From contig NC_009663.1 in the NCBI RefSeq assembly GCF_000010345.1, positions 1,674,001 to 1,738,000 of the forward strand: a stretch of 64,000 nt of DNA, read 5' to 3'. This stretch comes from Sulfurovum sp. NBC37-1. Its GTDB lineage: Bacteria; Campylobacterota; Campylobacteria; Campylobacterales; Sulfurovaceae. The notes under the pieces are model-generated. The model was not told where the DNA came from, ran no database searches, and was given only the letters and a program-made list of their open reading frames with translations. Each line of letters opens with the position of its first letter. Positions within the stretch are counted from its first letter, which is position 1. Both the position numbers and the translations under genes were made by a program. Shown here piece by piece: positions 18,407 through 27,511 of this stretch.

Positions 18407-19066
18407 TTAATAGGAGAACTTGTAGCCGCGTCTTCTGACGGTATGAATCACCTGGAACCCAAGAATACTCTTGAGTCTCTTCCTGATCTGGTTTATCGCT
18501 ACCTCAACCGTATTGTCACTGACATACTCCGGTTCTTCCCAGAGCGCATTGATGATCTCATCTTTCGAAAAGACTCTCTGCTTACGCAATGCAAGATAAG
18601 CCAATATATCAAAGGTCTTGCCGTTCAGGGAAACGATCTTCTCATCATACTCGATCTTCTTATTGGAGATATCAATGACCAGTTTACCGATATCCACGGT
18701 CGTACCGAAAAGATGTCTCATGTTTGCAAGGACCCTTGCCGCGATGAGATCGGGATGTTCGCAATGGTTGTAAATGACATCATCCACACCCAGAGCGAAG
18801 AAAGATTCTTGCTGACGGTAATCATCCGTCAATATCATGATCTTAGTTTCGCTCTTTTTCTTTTTCACTTCATTCACATAACGCTCAAGAGAGAACTTTA
18901 CTCCCTCATCAACAATGATCACCAGTTCATAATGTCTAAAGTCCGTAAAATTCGTTGCGTCGTACAGGTCTTTGGCATTGTCTACAATACAAATAAAGTA
19001 TTTGTCCAATTCTTTTTCAAGCTCTTTGACATACTCGTCATCGAAGCCTACAGTTAATATTCTCAT
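18407..19066 (-). CDS. hsrA: HsrA-type orphan response regulator (OmpR-like)
   Basis: A winged-helix regulator. The DNA-binding half matches Helicobacter HP1043/HsrA closely: KDEIINALWEEPEYVSDN, EVAINQIRKRL and TVRRRGYKFSY. The receiver half lacks the phospho-acceptor: where canonical proteins have an Asp at the end of beta-3, this one reads YELVIIVDEGVKF. That fits the phosphorylation-independent HsrA group, which controls essential genes. Family start is MRILTVG at 19066; an in-frame ATG at 19099 would add 11 residues. No sensor kinase is adjacent. Confidence 0.85.
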   Translation of the reverse strand: MRILTVGFDDEYVKELEKELDKYFICIVDNAKDLYDATNFTDFRHYELVIIVDEGVKFSLERYVNEVKKKKSETKIMILTDDYRQQESFFALGVDDVIYNHCEHPDLIAARVLANMRHLFGTTVDIGKLVIDISNKKIEYDEKIVSLNGKTFDILAYLALRKQRVFSKDEIINALWEEPEYVSDNTVEVAINQIRKRLKSILGFQVIHTVRRRGYKFSY

Positions 19067-19227
19067 CTTTTTTACGGTCCAATCATTAGAAAAACCCATA
19101 AAACCTTAAATTTTATCGGCTTTTCTATTTTTTTAATGTATTTATAGCCAAAACTACCTTATTTAAAAATAAAACGGAGATCTTTTAGGTTCTTTTGGTA
19201 TTTTAGTAAAATGAGATTTATCGGGGT

Positions 19228-20079
19228 TTAAAGAAGCATCTTCAGATCATTCAGATCGAAGAGCAACAGGGAAGTATCTCTCATCTGCAGCAGTTCATTT
19301 GAAAAGCCGTTTTTGGAAAAAAGTACATAGATATCGACTGCTATCCCGGACTTCTCAGCTTTGGCCTTCAGTTTGGTGAGTTCATTCTTGCATACTTTAC
19401 GCTCTTTGTATTTACACTCTCCAAGGATCACCTTTTTTTCCGAGGTGACTGCAAGCAAATCAAATTCACTGTGCTGGTCCCAGTAACTGCCGTTACTCAA
19501 CAGAGGCGTTGTCTTACTATAATAATAGTACCTGAGCATATCGTTGCACAACTGTTCATAGACCAGAGAACGCAAACGTTCATAATGGTTCTCAAAATTT
19601 TCCAGAAAAGCACTGCCCTCTCCCCGCATCAACTCTTCACGATACTGCATGACGAATCCAAACCAGAAACGCATGAATGGAATGCCAAAGCGCAGTTTAT
19701 CCTGTATGCGGTAGGAGCGCAACTCTTTTTTGATCTTGTGTTTGGGGTGTATACGCAGAGGCTGTTCCCGGGTAGGTTCGATGTAGAGGATACCTTCTGC
19801 AAGCAGTTCTTTGACGATCTCTTCTCCTGCCCCTTCACTCAATTTTGCTTTTCTCAGGACCGAGTAAAATTTACCTTCACCTCTGGCCACTGAGGAAAGG
19901 ACCTCTCTGTAAGGAGATTCCATCAGATACGAGGGTGAAACGAGGGATTGGAAGGTTGAGAAATTCTCTACGAAGTTGCTTTTGACCATGGAAAAGATAT
20001 CTTCAAAGAAATCCAGGTCGATGTTCTCTTCCATACCGCCGAGGATGGCGAAATACTCTATGGATTGTTCCAGTGTCAA
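19228..20079 (-). CDS. DUF234 protein with nuclease-like C-terminal domain
   Basis: A 283-residue DUF234-type protein. DUF234 is normally the C-terminal part of archaeal-type AAA ATPases; here no ATPase domain precedes it. The C-terminal half contains a PD-(D/E)XK-like pattern, SEFDLLAV followed by ILGECKYKERK. The only conventional start is a TTG at 20079, yet the frame stays open for 31 more codons to a TAA at 20173-20175. That upstream stretch (…KNAFRNFCTYNPQ) reads like coding sequence, so the start may be non-standard or the 5' end degraded. Confidence 0.65.
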   Translation of the reverse strand: MTLEQSIEYFAILGGMEENIDLDFFEDIFSMVKSNFVENFSTFQSLVSPSYLMESPYREVLSSVARGEGKFYSVLRKAKLSEGAGEEIVKELLAEGILYIEPTREQPLRIHPKHKIKKELRSYRIQDKLRFGIPFMRFWFGFVMQYREELMRGEGSAFLENFENHYERLRSLVYEQLCNDMLRYYYYSKTTPLLSNGSYWDQHSEFDLLAVTSEKKVILGECKYKERKVCKNELTKLKAKAEKSGIAVDIYVLFSKNGFSNELLQMRDTSLLLFDLNDLKMLL

Positions 20080-20234
20080 CTGTGGATTGTAGGTACAAAA
20101 ATTTCTGAACGCGTTTTTTATAGCTCTGCCTTGCTTGTAAATTCTGGGTATTAGTAGTTTAACATAGATTTGTTATAATGTGAAGTACAAAATGATGTTT
20201 TTTTAGTCAATTTATTTATAAAAAAAGTACTTTT

Positions 20235-20969
20235 ATGGAACAATTTTTCACCAAGTCAGATCAGATACAGAATATCATCAAAGGGTTCAACCTTACCAAG
20301 ACCCTTTTTGTCTCATCCATTATCATTGGAGAAGCCAATACGGGTAAAAAAACACTTGCACGCTATCTTTTTCCGGATGCACCGATGGTCTCGGGCAAGG
20401 AGCAGAAAGTGGTCGAGGCTGCACTGGAAGAACATGATGAGTTGATCATCACCGATTTTGAGAAACTGGGCAATCAGGAAACACTGAAATTTGACAATAA
20501 GCGTATCATCGCCACTGCCAATTTTGTTGGCAACTACAATACCATCGATGCACTTTTTGCCTTCATCTATATGCTCCCTTCACTCAAAGAACGTTCCGAA
20601 GATGCCCGGTACATCAGAGATATTTTCATCGATAAAGCCAAAAATGACCTGATGATAGAAGAACTTCCGGCAGATATTACTGAAATACCCATGGACCTGA
20701 GCCACAACAGCAAAAGCCTTAAAAAAGCGGTCTATCGTTACCTGACCATTCGTACCATGGACAAACAAAGCATTAAGGATGCTGTTTACTACTATATGCT
20801 CGAACAGATGGAAGGGAACAATACCTACAAAGAGTATCTGGAACTCTATGAAAAACCCCTCATCGAAGCAGGATTGAAAAAGTACGGCTCCCAGCTGCAG
20901 CTCTCACAGGTTCTGGGCATCAACAGAAATACACTGAGAAAGAAGATCCATGAACACGATATCGATTGA
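20235..20969 (+). CDS. Degenerate NtrC-like AAA+ regulator with Fis-type HTH
   Basis: This looks like a shrunken bacterial enhancer-binding protein. There is a Walker A-like GEANTGKKT at about residue 33, a sensor-type RIIATANF, and LKERSEDARYIRDIF, matching the LRERPEDI motif of NtrC. A Fis-type HTH, LSQVLGINRNTLRKKIHEH, closes the protein. The sigma-54-contacting GAFTGA loop and a receiver domain are absent, so classical sigma-54 activation is unlikely. It overlaps the next gene by 20 bp and precedes two ammonium transporter-PII cassettes, suggesting nitrogen control by inference. Confidence 0.7.
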   Translation: MEQFFTKSDQIQNIIKGFNLTKTLFVSSIIIGEANTGKKTLARYLFPDAPMVSGKEQKVVEAALEEHDELIITDFEKLGNQETLKFDNKRIIATANFVGNYNTIDALFAFIYMLPSLKERSEDARYIRDIFIDKAKNDLMIEELPADITEIPMDLSHNSKSLKKAVYRYLTIRTMDKQSIKDAVYYYMLEQMEGNNTYKEYLELYEKPLIEAGLKKYGSQLQLSQVLGINRNTLRKKIHEHDID

Positions 20970-21651
20970 TTTTCAGCCTTTTGTGGAGTGGGACAACAGT
21001 CCCTTCATACTTTTCAGCAACCAGGGAAAGATCCTCTATCTGAACAATGCTGCTGAGATCCTTTTCGGGTATGTATCGAAACAGGAACTCTACGATATTG
21101 CACTGGCCTATGCCCCCCAGTCATTTGGCTACAAGACAACTACCGTGAATCTGAACTATGATACATTCAACTTCTATGCCGTAACGGTCGGGTATGAGAA
21201 TGAAGAATATATCTCTTTGCGACTTTACAATGCACCAAGAGCCAAACCTTCTGCACCACTCGAGACCGGCAAACTGATCACAACGGATATCAACATACTA
21301 CTTGAAGCGAACATCGCACTCTTCAAAACCAAAAACCAAAACCGTCTTCAACTGCTGACCGACCAGGATATCCCGGCTTTCAAAACAGACCAGAACAAGT
21401 TTTCCAAACTGCTGCGTAAAGTACTTGATGCATTCAGATCTTCAGATTCCATCAGTATCACACTTAAACTTCTCATCGGTGAACATGTGATCATTGCAGA
21501 CAAAAAAGAATCTATCGTCCAACTTGCCATAGAAGCCAACGGAAGATATACTGATGCGGACAATGAAATCAGGACACTTGCCGAGCAAAGTCATATCGCA
21601 GCCTATCTTAGAGAGAATACTATCAAACTTGATATACCTCTTATACAATGA
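20950..21651 (+). CDS. PAS-domain protein, degenerate NtrB-like histidine kinase
   Basis: The 233-residue protein has a PAS-like N-terminus (about 12-100, GKILYLNNAAEILFGYV). A C-terminal half follows in which FSKLLRKVLDAFRSSDSISI resembles the N-box region of GHKL kinases without the conserved Asn. I see no H-box His and no G boxes. It is likely a non-catalytic partner of the preceding NtrC-like protein. Its stop lies 104 bp before amtB. Confidence 0.6.
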   Translation: MNTISIDFQPFVEWDNSPFILFSNQGKILYLNNAAEILFGYVSKQELYDIALAYAPQSFGYKTTTVNLNYDTFNFYAVTVGYENEEYISLRLYNAPRAKPSAPLETGKLITTDINILLEANIALFKTKNQNRLQLLTDQDIPAFKTDQNKFSKLLRKVLDAFRSSDSISITLKLLIGEHVIIADKKESIVQLAIEANGRYTDADNEIRTLAEQSHIAAYLRENTIKLDIPLIQ

Positions 21652-21713
21652 TCTATCTGAAAAGATATTGATTAAAAATTAATCACTTAATCGAAAGAAA
21701 AATATCACAGCCA

Positions 21714-21722
21714 TGCTATGAT
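21714..21722 (+). promoter_or_regulatory. Extended -10 box of the amtB promoter
   Basis: TGCTATGAT fits an extended -10 (TGnTATAAT), placed 33 bp before the amtB ATG and its AAAGGAAA ribosome-binding site. No sigma-54 type -24/-12 element was seen upstream of this gene. Confidence 0.4.
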
Positions 21723-21755
21723 ACTTCCTGTAATTAAACATTTAAAGGAAATAGC

Positions 21756-23063
21756 ATGAAGTTGAAACTTTTCGCTCTACTGGCATCATTGATGCCTATT
21801 GCCGCTTCGGCAGCAGATAAACTCGATTCGGGTGATACAGCATGGATGATGATCTCCACCGCGCTTGTACTTCTTATGACACCGGCGGGACTGGCCCTTT
21901 TCTATGCCGGTATGACAAGAAGCAAGAATGCACTGAACACTTACGCAATGGTCATGGGTGCTTTCGTACTCGCATTTGTCGTATGGATCGTTGCAGGATA
22001 TTCCATTGCATTCGGTACAGCTGAAAGCGCAGGCATTCAGAAATTCATCGGTGGTCTTGGGAACATTCTTCTTAGCGAAACAAAATGGACTGACCTGAGC
22101 GGTACATACCCTACGTACGTATTTGTTGCATTCCAGGGTACATTTGCTGCGATCACAGTTGCCATCGCTTCAGGTTCGGTCATCGGCCGTATGAAGTTCT
22201 CTACATGGATGATCATCGTAGCCCTTTGGGGTCTGGTCGTGTATGCACCCATTACCCACATGGTATGGGGTGGAGACGGAGCCCTTCTCTTTGATGCAGG
22301 AGCACTTGACTTTGCCGGTGGTACAGTTGTACACATGAACGGTGGTCTGGCTGGACTCGTACTTGCGATCCTCGTAGGTAAAAGAGCCGGATACCCAAAA
22401 ATCGCTATGAAACCTTTCAGTATCATTTTCACTGCTGCCGGTGCAGCACTGCTCTGGTTCGGTTGGTATGGATTCAACGGTGGTTCAGCATTCGGTGCGA
22501 ACGCCATTGCAGGTCTTGCCGTACTGACAACAACAGTTGCAACAGCTGCTGCAGGTGTCACATGGTTGCTTATAGAGTGGTTTGTCTATAAAAAACCAAC
22601 ACTACTTGGAATTGCATCAGGTATCATTGCGGGTCTTGTTGCCATTACACCGGCTGCCGGTTTCGTAAGTGTCGGCGGTGCATTCATCGTTGGTATCTTC
22701 GGATCTGTCATTGCTTTCTTCGGTGTTGTAGCACTCAAAAAGAAATTGGGTTATGATGATTCTCTCGATGCTTTCGGTATACACTTCCTTGCTGGTCTCT
22801 GGGGTGCACTTGCAACCGGTTTCCTTGCATTGAATGACAAAGAACTTCTCTGGGACGGTCCGCTTAAAGAGAGCGGAGACAGAATGGGGCAGTTCATGGT
22901 CCAGGTAGAATCAGTAGTGGTTGTCGGTCTTTGGACACTCATCGGTACGATTGTGGTCTACTACATAGCTAGTGCTTTGACAGGTGGCGCGCGAGTCACG
23001 GCTGAGAACGAAGAGATGGGTCTTGACGAGTCGGTACACGGAGAAAAAGGAATGAATTTATAA
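21756..23063 (+). CDS. amtB: Ammonium transporter, first copy
   Basis: Inner-membrane ammonium/ammonia channel of the Amt/MEP/Rh family, 435 aa with eleven predicted helices after a cleavable leader (cleavage after IAASA, near residue 20). Motifs seen are TPAGLALFYAGMTRSKN, the substrate-pore HMNGGLAGLVLAILVGKRAG (first conserved His) and FGIHFLAGLWGALATGFLA (second His). It is followed by glnK, the usual regulatory partner. A hairpin CAGGGC-AAA-GCCCTG at 23075-23089 lies between them. Confidence 0.96.
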   Translation: MKLKLFALLASLMPIAASAADKLDSGDTAWMMISTALVLLMTPAGLALFYAGMTRSKNALNTYAMVMGAFVLAFVVWIVAGYSIAFGTAESAGIQKFIGGLGNILLSETKWTDLSGTYPTYVFVAFQGTFAAITVAIASGSVIGRMKFSTWMIIVALWGLVVYAPITHMVWGGDGALLFDAGALDFAGGTVVHMNGGLAGLVLAILVGKRAGYPKIAMKPFSIIFTAAGAALLWFGWYGFNGGSAFGANAIAGLAVLTTTVATAAAGVTWLLIEWFVYKKPTLLGIASGIIAGLVAITPAAGFVSVGGAFIVGIFGSVIAFFGVVALKKKLGYDDSLDAFGIHFLAGLWGALATGFLALNDKELLWDGPLKESGDRMGQFMVQVESVVVVGLWTLIGTIVVYYIASALTGGARVTAENEEMGLDESVHGEKGMNL

Positions 23064-23188
23064 TATAACGTGGTCAGGGCAAAGCCCTGCTTCACTGCGC
23101 GAACGCTGAGTTTGCTTCAACAGCAGATTCAGGCAGCTGGTTGCGTATATAGTCTTAAATTTATATTCCAATAAAGAAAAATACTTAA

Positions 23189-23562
<374 letters not shown>

Positions 23563-23614
23563 GACGAAAAGCATCATTGCAAACCATCTGTCTTTAGGGT
23601 ACTTACGAAATGCC

Positions 23615-23639
23615 CTATAGTGACTGGATGTCACTATAG
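23615..23639 (+). repeat. Second hairpin of the glnK 3' region
   Basis: CTATAGTGAC, loop TGGAT, GTCACTATAG: a perfect 10-bp stem. It shares the loop and inner stem (GACTGGATGTC) with the hairpins after both glnK genes, while its outer arms differ but still pair. Confidence 0.45.
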
Positions 23640-23817
23640 AGTGTCTAAAAGGCACTCTTATCTCTTCTTGAGAAGGAATCTCTTCCCTGTCACACCCACC
23701 AAGGTGATTAAAAATTAAGCAAACATACACTTAAACCTATCAAAATTTTCTCTTTTGTGCTTAACTATTAATCAATTTCTACTATCTTTTCATCTGCTTA
23801 CCTGATACACTTACATA

Positions 23818-24087
23818 CGGGCAACTCTAATACCCCTAGATACTCATAATGGGTTTTGCAAATGTGAGATTTTGCAAGAGGCTTTCAAGTCCTAGCCAAA
23901 GCTAAGACGAAGTAAGTATCTTGTGAAAGATCGTGTTTGCAAAGCCCACCCTGTGGGCATCACTAGCTTTCGCCTATGCGTCGTTACTCTTTTTCGACTT
24001 AGCTACGCGGCTAGGCCTTCAAAAGAGTGCCTAGCCTAGACAAAAGCTAGAGATGTTATGAGCATCTAGGGGTATTAGAGGTGCCCG
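23818..24087 (+). mobile_element. 270-bp structured inverted-repeat (MITE-like) element, copy A
   Basis: The termini are CGGGCAACTCTAATACCCCT and its near-complement ending GGTGCCCG, extending about 29 bp. Inside lie several nested hairpins: TGGGTTTTGCAAA with TTTGCAAAGCCCA, GTCCTAGC with GCTAAGAC, CTAGCTTT with AAAGCTAG, and ACTCTTTT with AAAAGAGT. No ORF is present. The flanks are TA on both sides, compatible with a 2-bp target duplication. It occupies most of the 575-bp gap between glnK and the second amt gene, 27 bp before its ATG, so it probably lies within or beside the amt promoter. Confidence 0.75.
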
Positions 24088-24114
24088 TAACATTTACGTT
24101 TTTAGGAGACAACT

Positions 24115-25287
24115 ATGGAAATGCATTACGTTATAGATACGTTTTTCTCACTCTTTGCCATGACCCTCATCATTCTGATGGTGCCCGGTTTTGCGATGCT
24201 TGAAGCCGGACTGGTCAGAACAAAGAATGTGACGTCTGTGCTTACGGTCAACACCATGATCTATGCCGTTGCTTCAATGTCCTTTCTGCTTATCGGCTAC
24301 AAATACGCTTTTGGAAGCTGGGAGCACCAGGACAGCATTAACAAATATGCCTTCTTTTTGTTCCAGATGGCCTTTGTCGGCAAGGTTGTAAATATTATGA
24401 GCGGTGGGGTGAGTGAACGTTCACGCATTATTCCACTGGTAATTTTTACAGTCATTGTTGGCGCCTTCCTCTACCCTACCATCGTAAATATTACCTGGGG
24501 AGCCAATTTCCTCTCCGGTACTTTCCTTGATATCTCCAGTATGCACGATCTTGCCGGATCGACCGTCATACACTCTACCGGCGGCTGGGCACTGGTAGCT
24601 GCCATTCTCATCATGGGAGCAAGACGCGGACGCTATAAAAAGAATGGTGCTATCAAAGTCATCCCTGCTTCCAACATTCCCCTCGTGGTACTGGGAGCTT
24701 TTCTACTCTGGATAGGCTGGTTCGGTTTTAACGGTGGATCCGTAGGCGCTATCTCAAGCAAAGAGAATGCAGATGCCGTGGCACTGACCATCATGAACAC
24801 CAATACAGCCGGACTGACCGGAGCCATCACCGCATGGCTGCTTACCTACTTCCGCTACAAAAAGTTCGATATCACAATGATCCTCAACGGTGCACTGGGC
24901 GGCCTGGTTGCGATTACAGCTGGCCCAGACCTTTATAACATTTACACTCCTATTCTCATCGGTGCTGTCGGTGCGGCACTGGTCGTGCTCTTCGTTCCGA
25001 TCTTTGACAAACTGAAAATGGACGACCCTGTGGGTGCACTTTCCGTACACCTTGTCAATGGTATCTGGGGAACACTGGCAGTGGGTATTTTCGCTGATGT
25101 GAGTTTTATGGCTCAACTCAAGGGTGTTTTGGTTGTAGCTGCTATTGTTTTTCCACTATCATTTGCTATAATCTACAGTATCAACAAGGTCTTTCAGTTA
25201 CGTGCGGAAGATGATGAACAGCTCGAAGGTATCGATGCCATCGAATGCGGTATGGAAGCCTACCCAGAATTTAAACGCAGTATATAA
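24115..25287 (+). CDS. amt: Ammonium transporter, second copy
   Basis: A second Amt-family channel, 390 aa, shorter than the first and without a cleavable leader. Family motifs include VPGFAMLEAGLVRTKNV, the first pore His in IHSTGGWALVAAIL and the second in LSVHLVNGIWGTLAVGIFA. It diverges clearly from the first copy, so the two are not a recent duplication, unlike their PII partners. It is followed 12 bp later by glnK copy 2. Confidence 0.94.
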   Translation: MEMHYVIDTFFSLFAMTLIILMVPGFAMLEAGLVRTKNVTSVLTVNTMIYAVASMSFLLIGYKYAFGSWEHQDSINKYAFFLFQMAFVGKVVNIMSGGVSERSRIIPLVIFTVIVGAFLYPTIVNITWGANFLSGTFLDISSMHDLAGSTVIHSTGGWALVAAILIMGARRGRYKKNGAIKVIPASNIPLVVLGAFLLWIGWFGFNGGSVGAISSKENADAVALTIMNTNTAGLTGAITAWLLTYFRYKKFDITMILNGALGGLVAITAGPDLYNIYTPILIGAVGAALVVLFVPIFDKLKMDDPVGALSVHLVNGIWGTLAVGIFADVSFMAQLKGVLVVAAIVFPLSFAIIYSINKVFQLRAEDDEQLEGIDAIECGMEAYPEFKRSI

Positions 25288-25299
25288 GGAGTACATTAA

Positions 25300-25664
<365 letters not shown>

Positions 25665-25721
25665 AATGAAAAGCTACCATAAAATTCTCTCTATAGTACT
25701 GATAAAAAAGGACCCCACTCT

Positions 25722-26255
25722 ATGACAATACTCGGCATAGGCAATGTCCTGCAAAAAGATGACGGACTGGGTGTCTATGCCGCAGCCTATCTCAAAGAGA
25801 ATTATGACTTTTCCAAAGAGGTGAAGATCGTTAACGGCGGGGTAGAAGGCATCAACCTTCTCAACCTCTTTATGGAAAACGACGACATCCTCATACTCGA
25901 TACTATACACATCGACGATGCTCCCGGAAGTATTTATCTCATTCCGGCTCAAGCACTTTCCGGCTATGGGCTTAACAGCGGAGGCGCCCATGAGATAGGG
26001 GTGATCCAGTGTCTTGATATGCTGGAACTTCAGGGTAGACCTGTGCCGGAAGCTACGGTACTTGGTATCATTCCCCATGAAGTGACTTTCGACATAGCCT
26101 TGAGCGATCCGATTAAGGCTTCTTTTTCAGACTATATAAACACCGCTTTGCGATTTTTGGAAAAGCAGCAGGTCTTTGCCATTCCCAAAGAAGAAAAAAT
26201 GTCTCTGAAAAGTATCATCATGCAGGCCAGGGACCCTTCTGGTATTATGACTTGA
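25722..26255 (+). CDS. Hydrogenase maturation protease (HyaD/HybD family)
   Basis: An endopeptidase that trims the C-terminal tail of a NiFe-hydrogenase large subunit after nickel insertion. It starts MTILGIGNVLQKDDGLGVYA, with the conserved Glu position replaced by the D-D-G variant, and has the second acidic site in LILDTIH and a HEIG motif. It is 177 aa. It stands alone on the plus strand at the edge of the hydrogenase island. The C-terminal overlap with the convergent gene is 11 bp. Likely clients are the fused cytoplasmic hydrogenase or HydB. Confidence 0.85.
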   Translation: MTILGIGNVLQKDDGLGVYAAAYLKENYDFSKEVKIVNGGVEGINLLNLFMENDDILILDTIHIDDAPGSIYLIPAQALSGYGLNSGGAHEIGVIQCLDMLELQGRPVPEATVLGIIPHEVTFDIALSDPIKASFSDYINTALRFLEKQQVFAIPKEEKMSLKSIIMQARDPSGIMT

Positions 26256-26994
26256 CGATACTCGTCTCCCAGCCGTCATAGTGAGCATCATATGCTTCCA
26301 AAAGATCGATGAGCCAGAGTGTCAATTCATCTATATCATGATAAAAGGGCTTGTTGATACGGTAGAAAGAGATCCCTTTGTATCCCTCTTCATTACTGAT
26401 CTCATCCTGTATCTTGAATCCTTCTTGTTTTAACCTCTCAATGAGATCAACTTTTTTGTATTCACTTTGGAAAAAAGCTTTATGTTCAATGGCCCGGGGA
26501 AGATGCAAATTATCCTCTTTGGCTCTCATCTGATCGCACACTTTATGGTTCTGTATGATCTGCCACTCCCTGGGTGTCGGATAAAGCAGTTTTTGGTAAT
26601 AGCTCCATTCGGCATCGTCCTGATAACCACTGCTGATCTCGTAACTTTCAAACTCGTTCAGCGCATATTCGAGAAAATCCTGCCAGTTAAAGGTGAATTG
26701 CAGATAGTAAAGAAAGGTCACATACCCGTCAGAGATCACACGCCCGACATACTTCCCTATACGGAATTTGATCAAAGAGGCTTCAAGCTTATCTTCCATA
26801 TAGGCGATCTCCGGCTGCTCCTCCTCACCCAGAAGCCCTCTTTCATTCGGCTCCTTGAGCTTTACCTTCACAAATGCGATCTGCAGATAGATATATTTGA
26901 TCGCATCTATCTCCATAGATATTCCCGCATTGAACAATATTGACGCCGGTTTCCCCTCCAGATTCTTCATATATAATTCCCAATATTCTTGCAT
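26245..26994 (-). CDS. DUF695 plus RraB-like domain protein
   Basis: A 249-residue cytoplasmic protein. The N-terminal two-thirds match DUF695 (EYWELYMKNLEGKPASILFN, then EYALNEFESYEISSGYQD). The C-terminal 80 residues resemble RraB, the regulator of RNase E (ERLKQEGFKIQDEI, YDAHYDGWETSIV). This two-domain layout is known but uncharacterised as far as I recall. It lies downstream of hypA on the same strand, separated by the 117-bp repeat. Confidence 0.65.
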   Translation of the reverse strand: MQEYWELYMKNLEGKPASILFNAGISMEIDAIKYIYLQIAFVKVKLKEPNERGLLGEEEQPEIAYMEDKLEASLIKFRIGKYVGRVISDGYVTFLYYLQFTFNWQDFLEYALNEFESYEISSGYQDDAEWSYYQKLLYPTPREWQIIQNHKVCDQMRAKEDNLHLPRAIEHKAFFQSEYKKVDLIERLKQEGFKIQDEISNEEGYKGISFYRINKPFYHDIDELTLWLIDLLEAYDAHYDGWETSIVKS

Positions 26995-27010
26995 TTCTTT
27001 CCTTTTTTTT

Positions 27011-27129
27011 TAATCACACATAGTGTGCCTTGTCTCTACGAACGACCTTGAAAGCGAAGCGATTCGAGAGTAGAGACAATTTTTTTGCTTCGTTTTTTTC
27101 TAAAAAAATGAAGAGAGAAACAACACCTC
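27011..27129 (+). repeat. 117-bp inverted-repeat element, copy 1 (plus orientation)
   Basis: It contains CACAC-ATA-GTGTG, then TTGTCTCTAC, a conserved 31-base loop including CTTGAAAGCGAAGCGATTCG, and GTAGAGACAA followed by TTTTTTT. It ends in AAACAACACCTC. A second copy runs in the opposite direction at 30182-30298, so the pair brackets hypE-hypX-hypA. The hairpin plus T-run resembles a plus-strand terminator, although no plus-strand gene ends here. Confidence 0.7.
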
Positions 27130-27169
27130 ATCTTCAATTCACGAGGAAGTAAAATTAAACAACACAACG

Positions 27170-27511
27170 TTATTCCATTTCAAGACTCATCAAATACATA
27201 TCTTCCCCATCAAGCACTTTAACCCTGAGACTCTCACATTCGGTACAATAGTACCGTATTTCATCAGTCTCAAAAACATGACCGCAATCCCTGCATTCAA
27301 GTTTGAGTCTCTGTTCATTGACGATGAATTCCGCCTCTGCACACATGGTACCCTCCTTGAATGTATCAAAAGCAACCTGCAGCAGATGATTCTCTATCCC
27401 GCTCATCACACCGATCTTGCAGACCACTTTGGTGATCTTTTCAGCATCATTCTCCTCCGCCACTTCTTCACACTGGTTCAGCAGTGCCTGTACTACGCTG
27501 TACTCATGCAT
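27170..27511 (-). CDS. hypA: Hydrogenase nickel-insertion protein HypA
   Basis: HypA delivers nickel with HypB to the hydrogenase large subunit. It is 113 aa: the N-terminus MHEYSVVQALLNQCEE carries the nickel-binding MHE motif, and the zinc site is CRDCGH with CTEC. The start overlaps the 3' end of hypX by 8 bp. It is the last gene of the hyp operon as seen here. Confidence 0.97.
   Translation of the reverse strand: MHEYSVVQALLNQCEEVAEENDAEKITKVVCKIGVMSGIENHLLQVAFDTFKEGTMCAEAEFIVNEQRLKLECRDCGHVFETDEIRYYCTECESLRVKVLDGEDMYLMSLEME

Noticed and set aside
23131-23144. Possible sigma-54 promoter AGGCAGCTGGTTGC before glnK copy 1
   Set aside because: The GG-to-GC spacing is 9 rather than the strict 10 bases and the flanks do not match, so it is not called, even though an NtrC-like gene is near.
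23816-24089. Firm claim of a TA target-site duplication for element copy A
   Set aside because: TA occurs on both sides, but copy B has no such duplication, and the base pair could belong to the inverted repeat itself.
24879-25116. Long opposite-strand frames within amt, glnK, hyp and hyd genes
   Set aside because: They follow the codon bias of the genes on the other strand, have no ribosome-binding sites and look like no family; treated as shadows.
27011-27129. Simple rho-independent terminator
   Set aside because: The hairpin and T-run would work on the plus strand, but both neighbouring genes are transcribed on the minus strand, and the same sequence recurs inverted at 30182.
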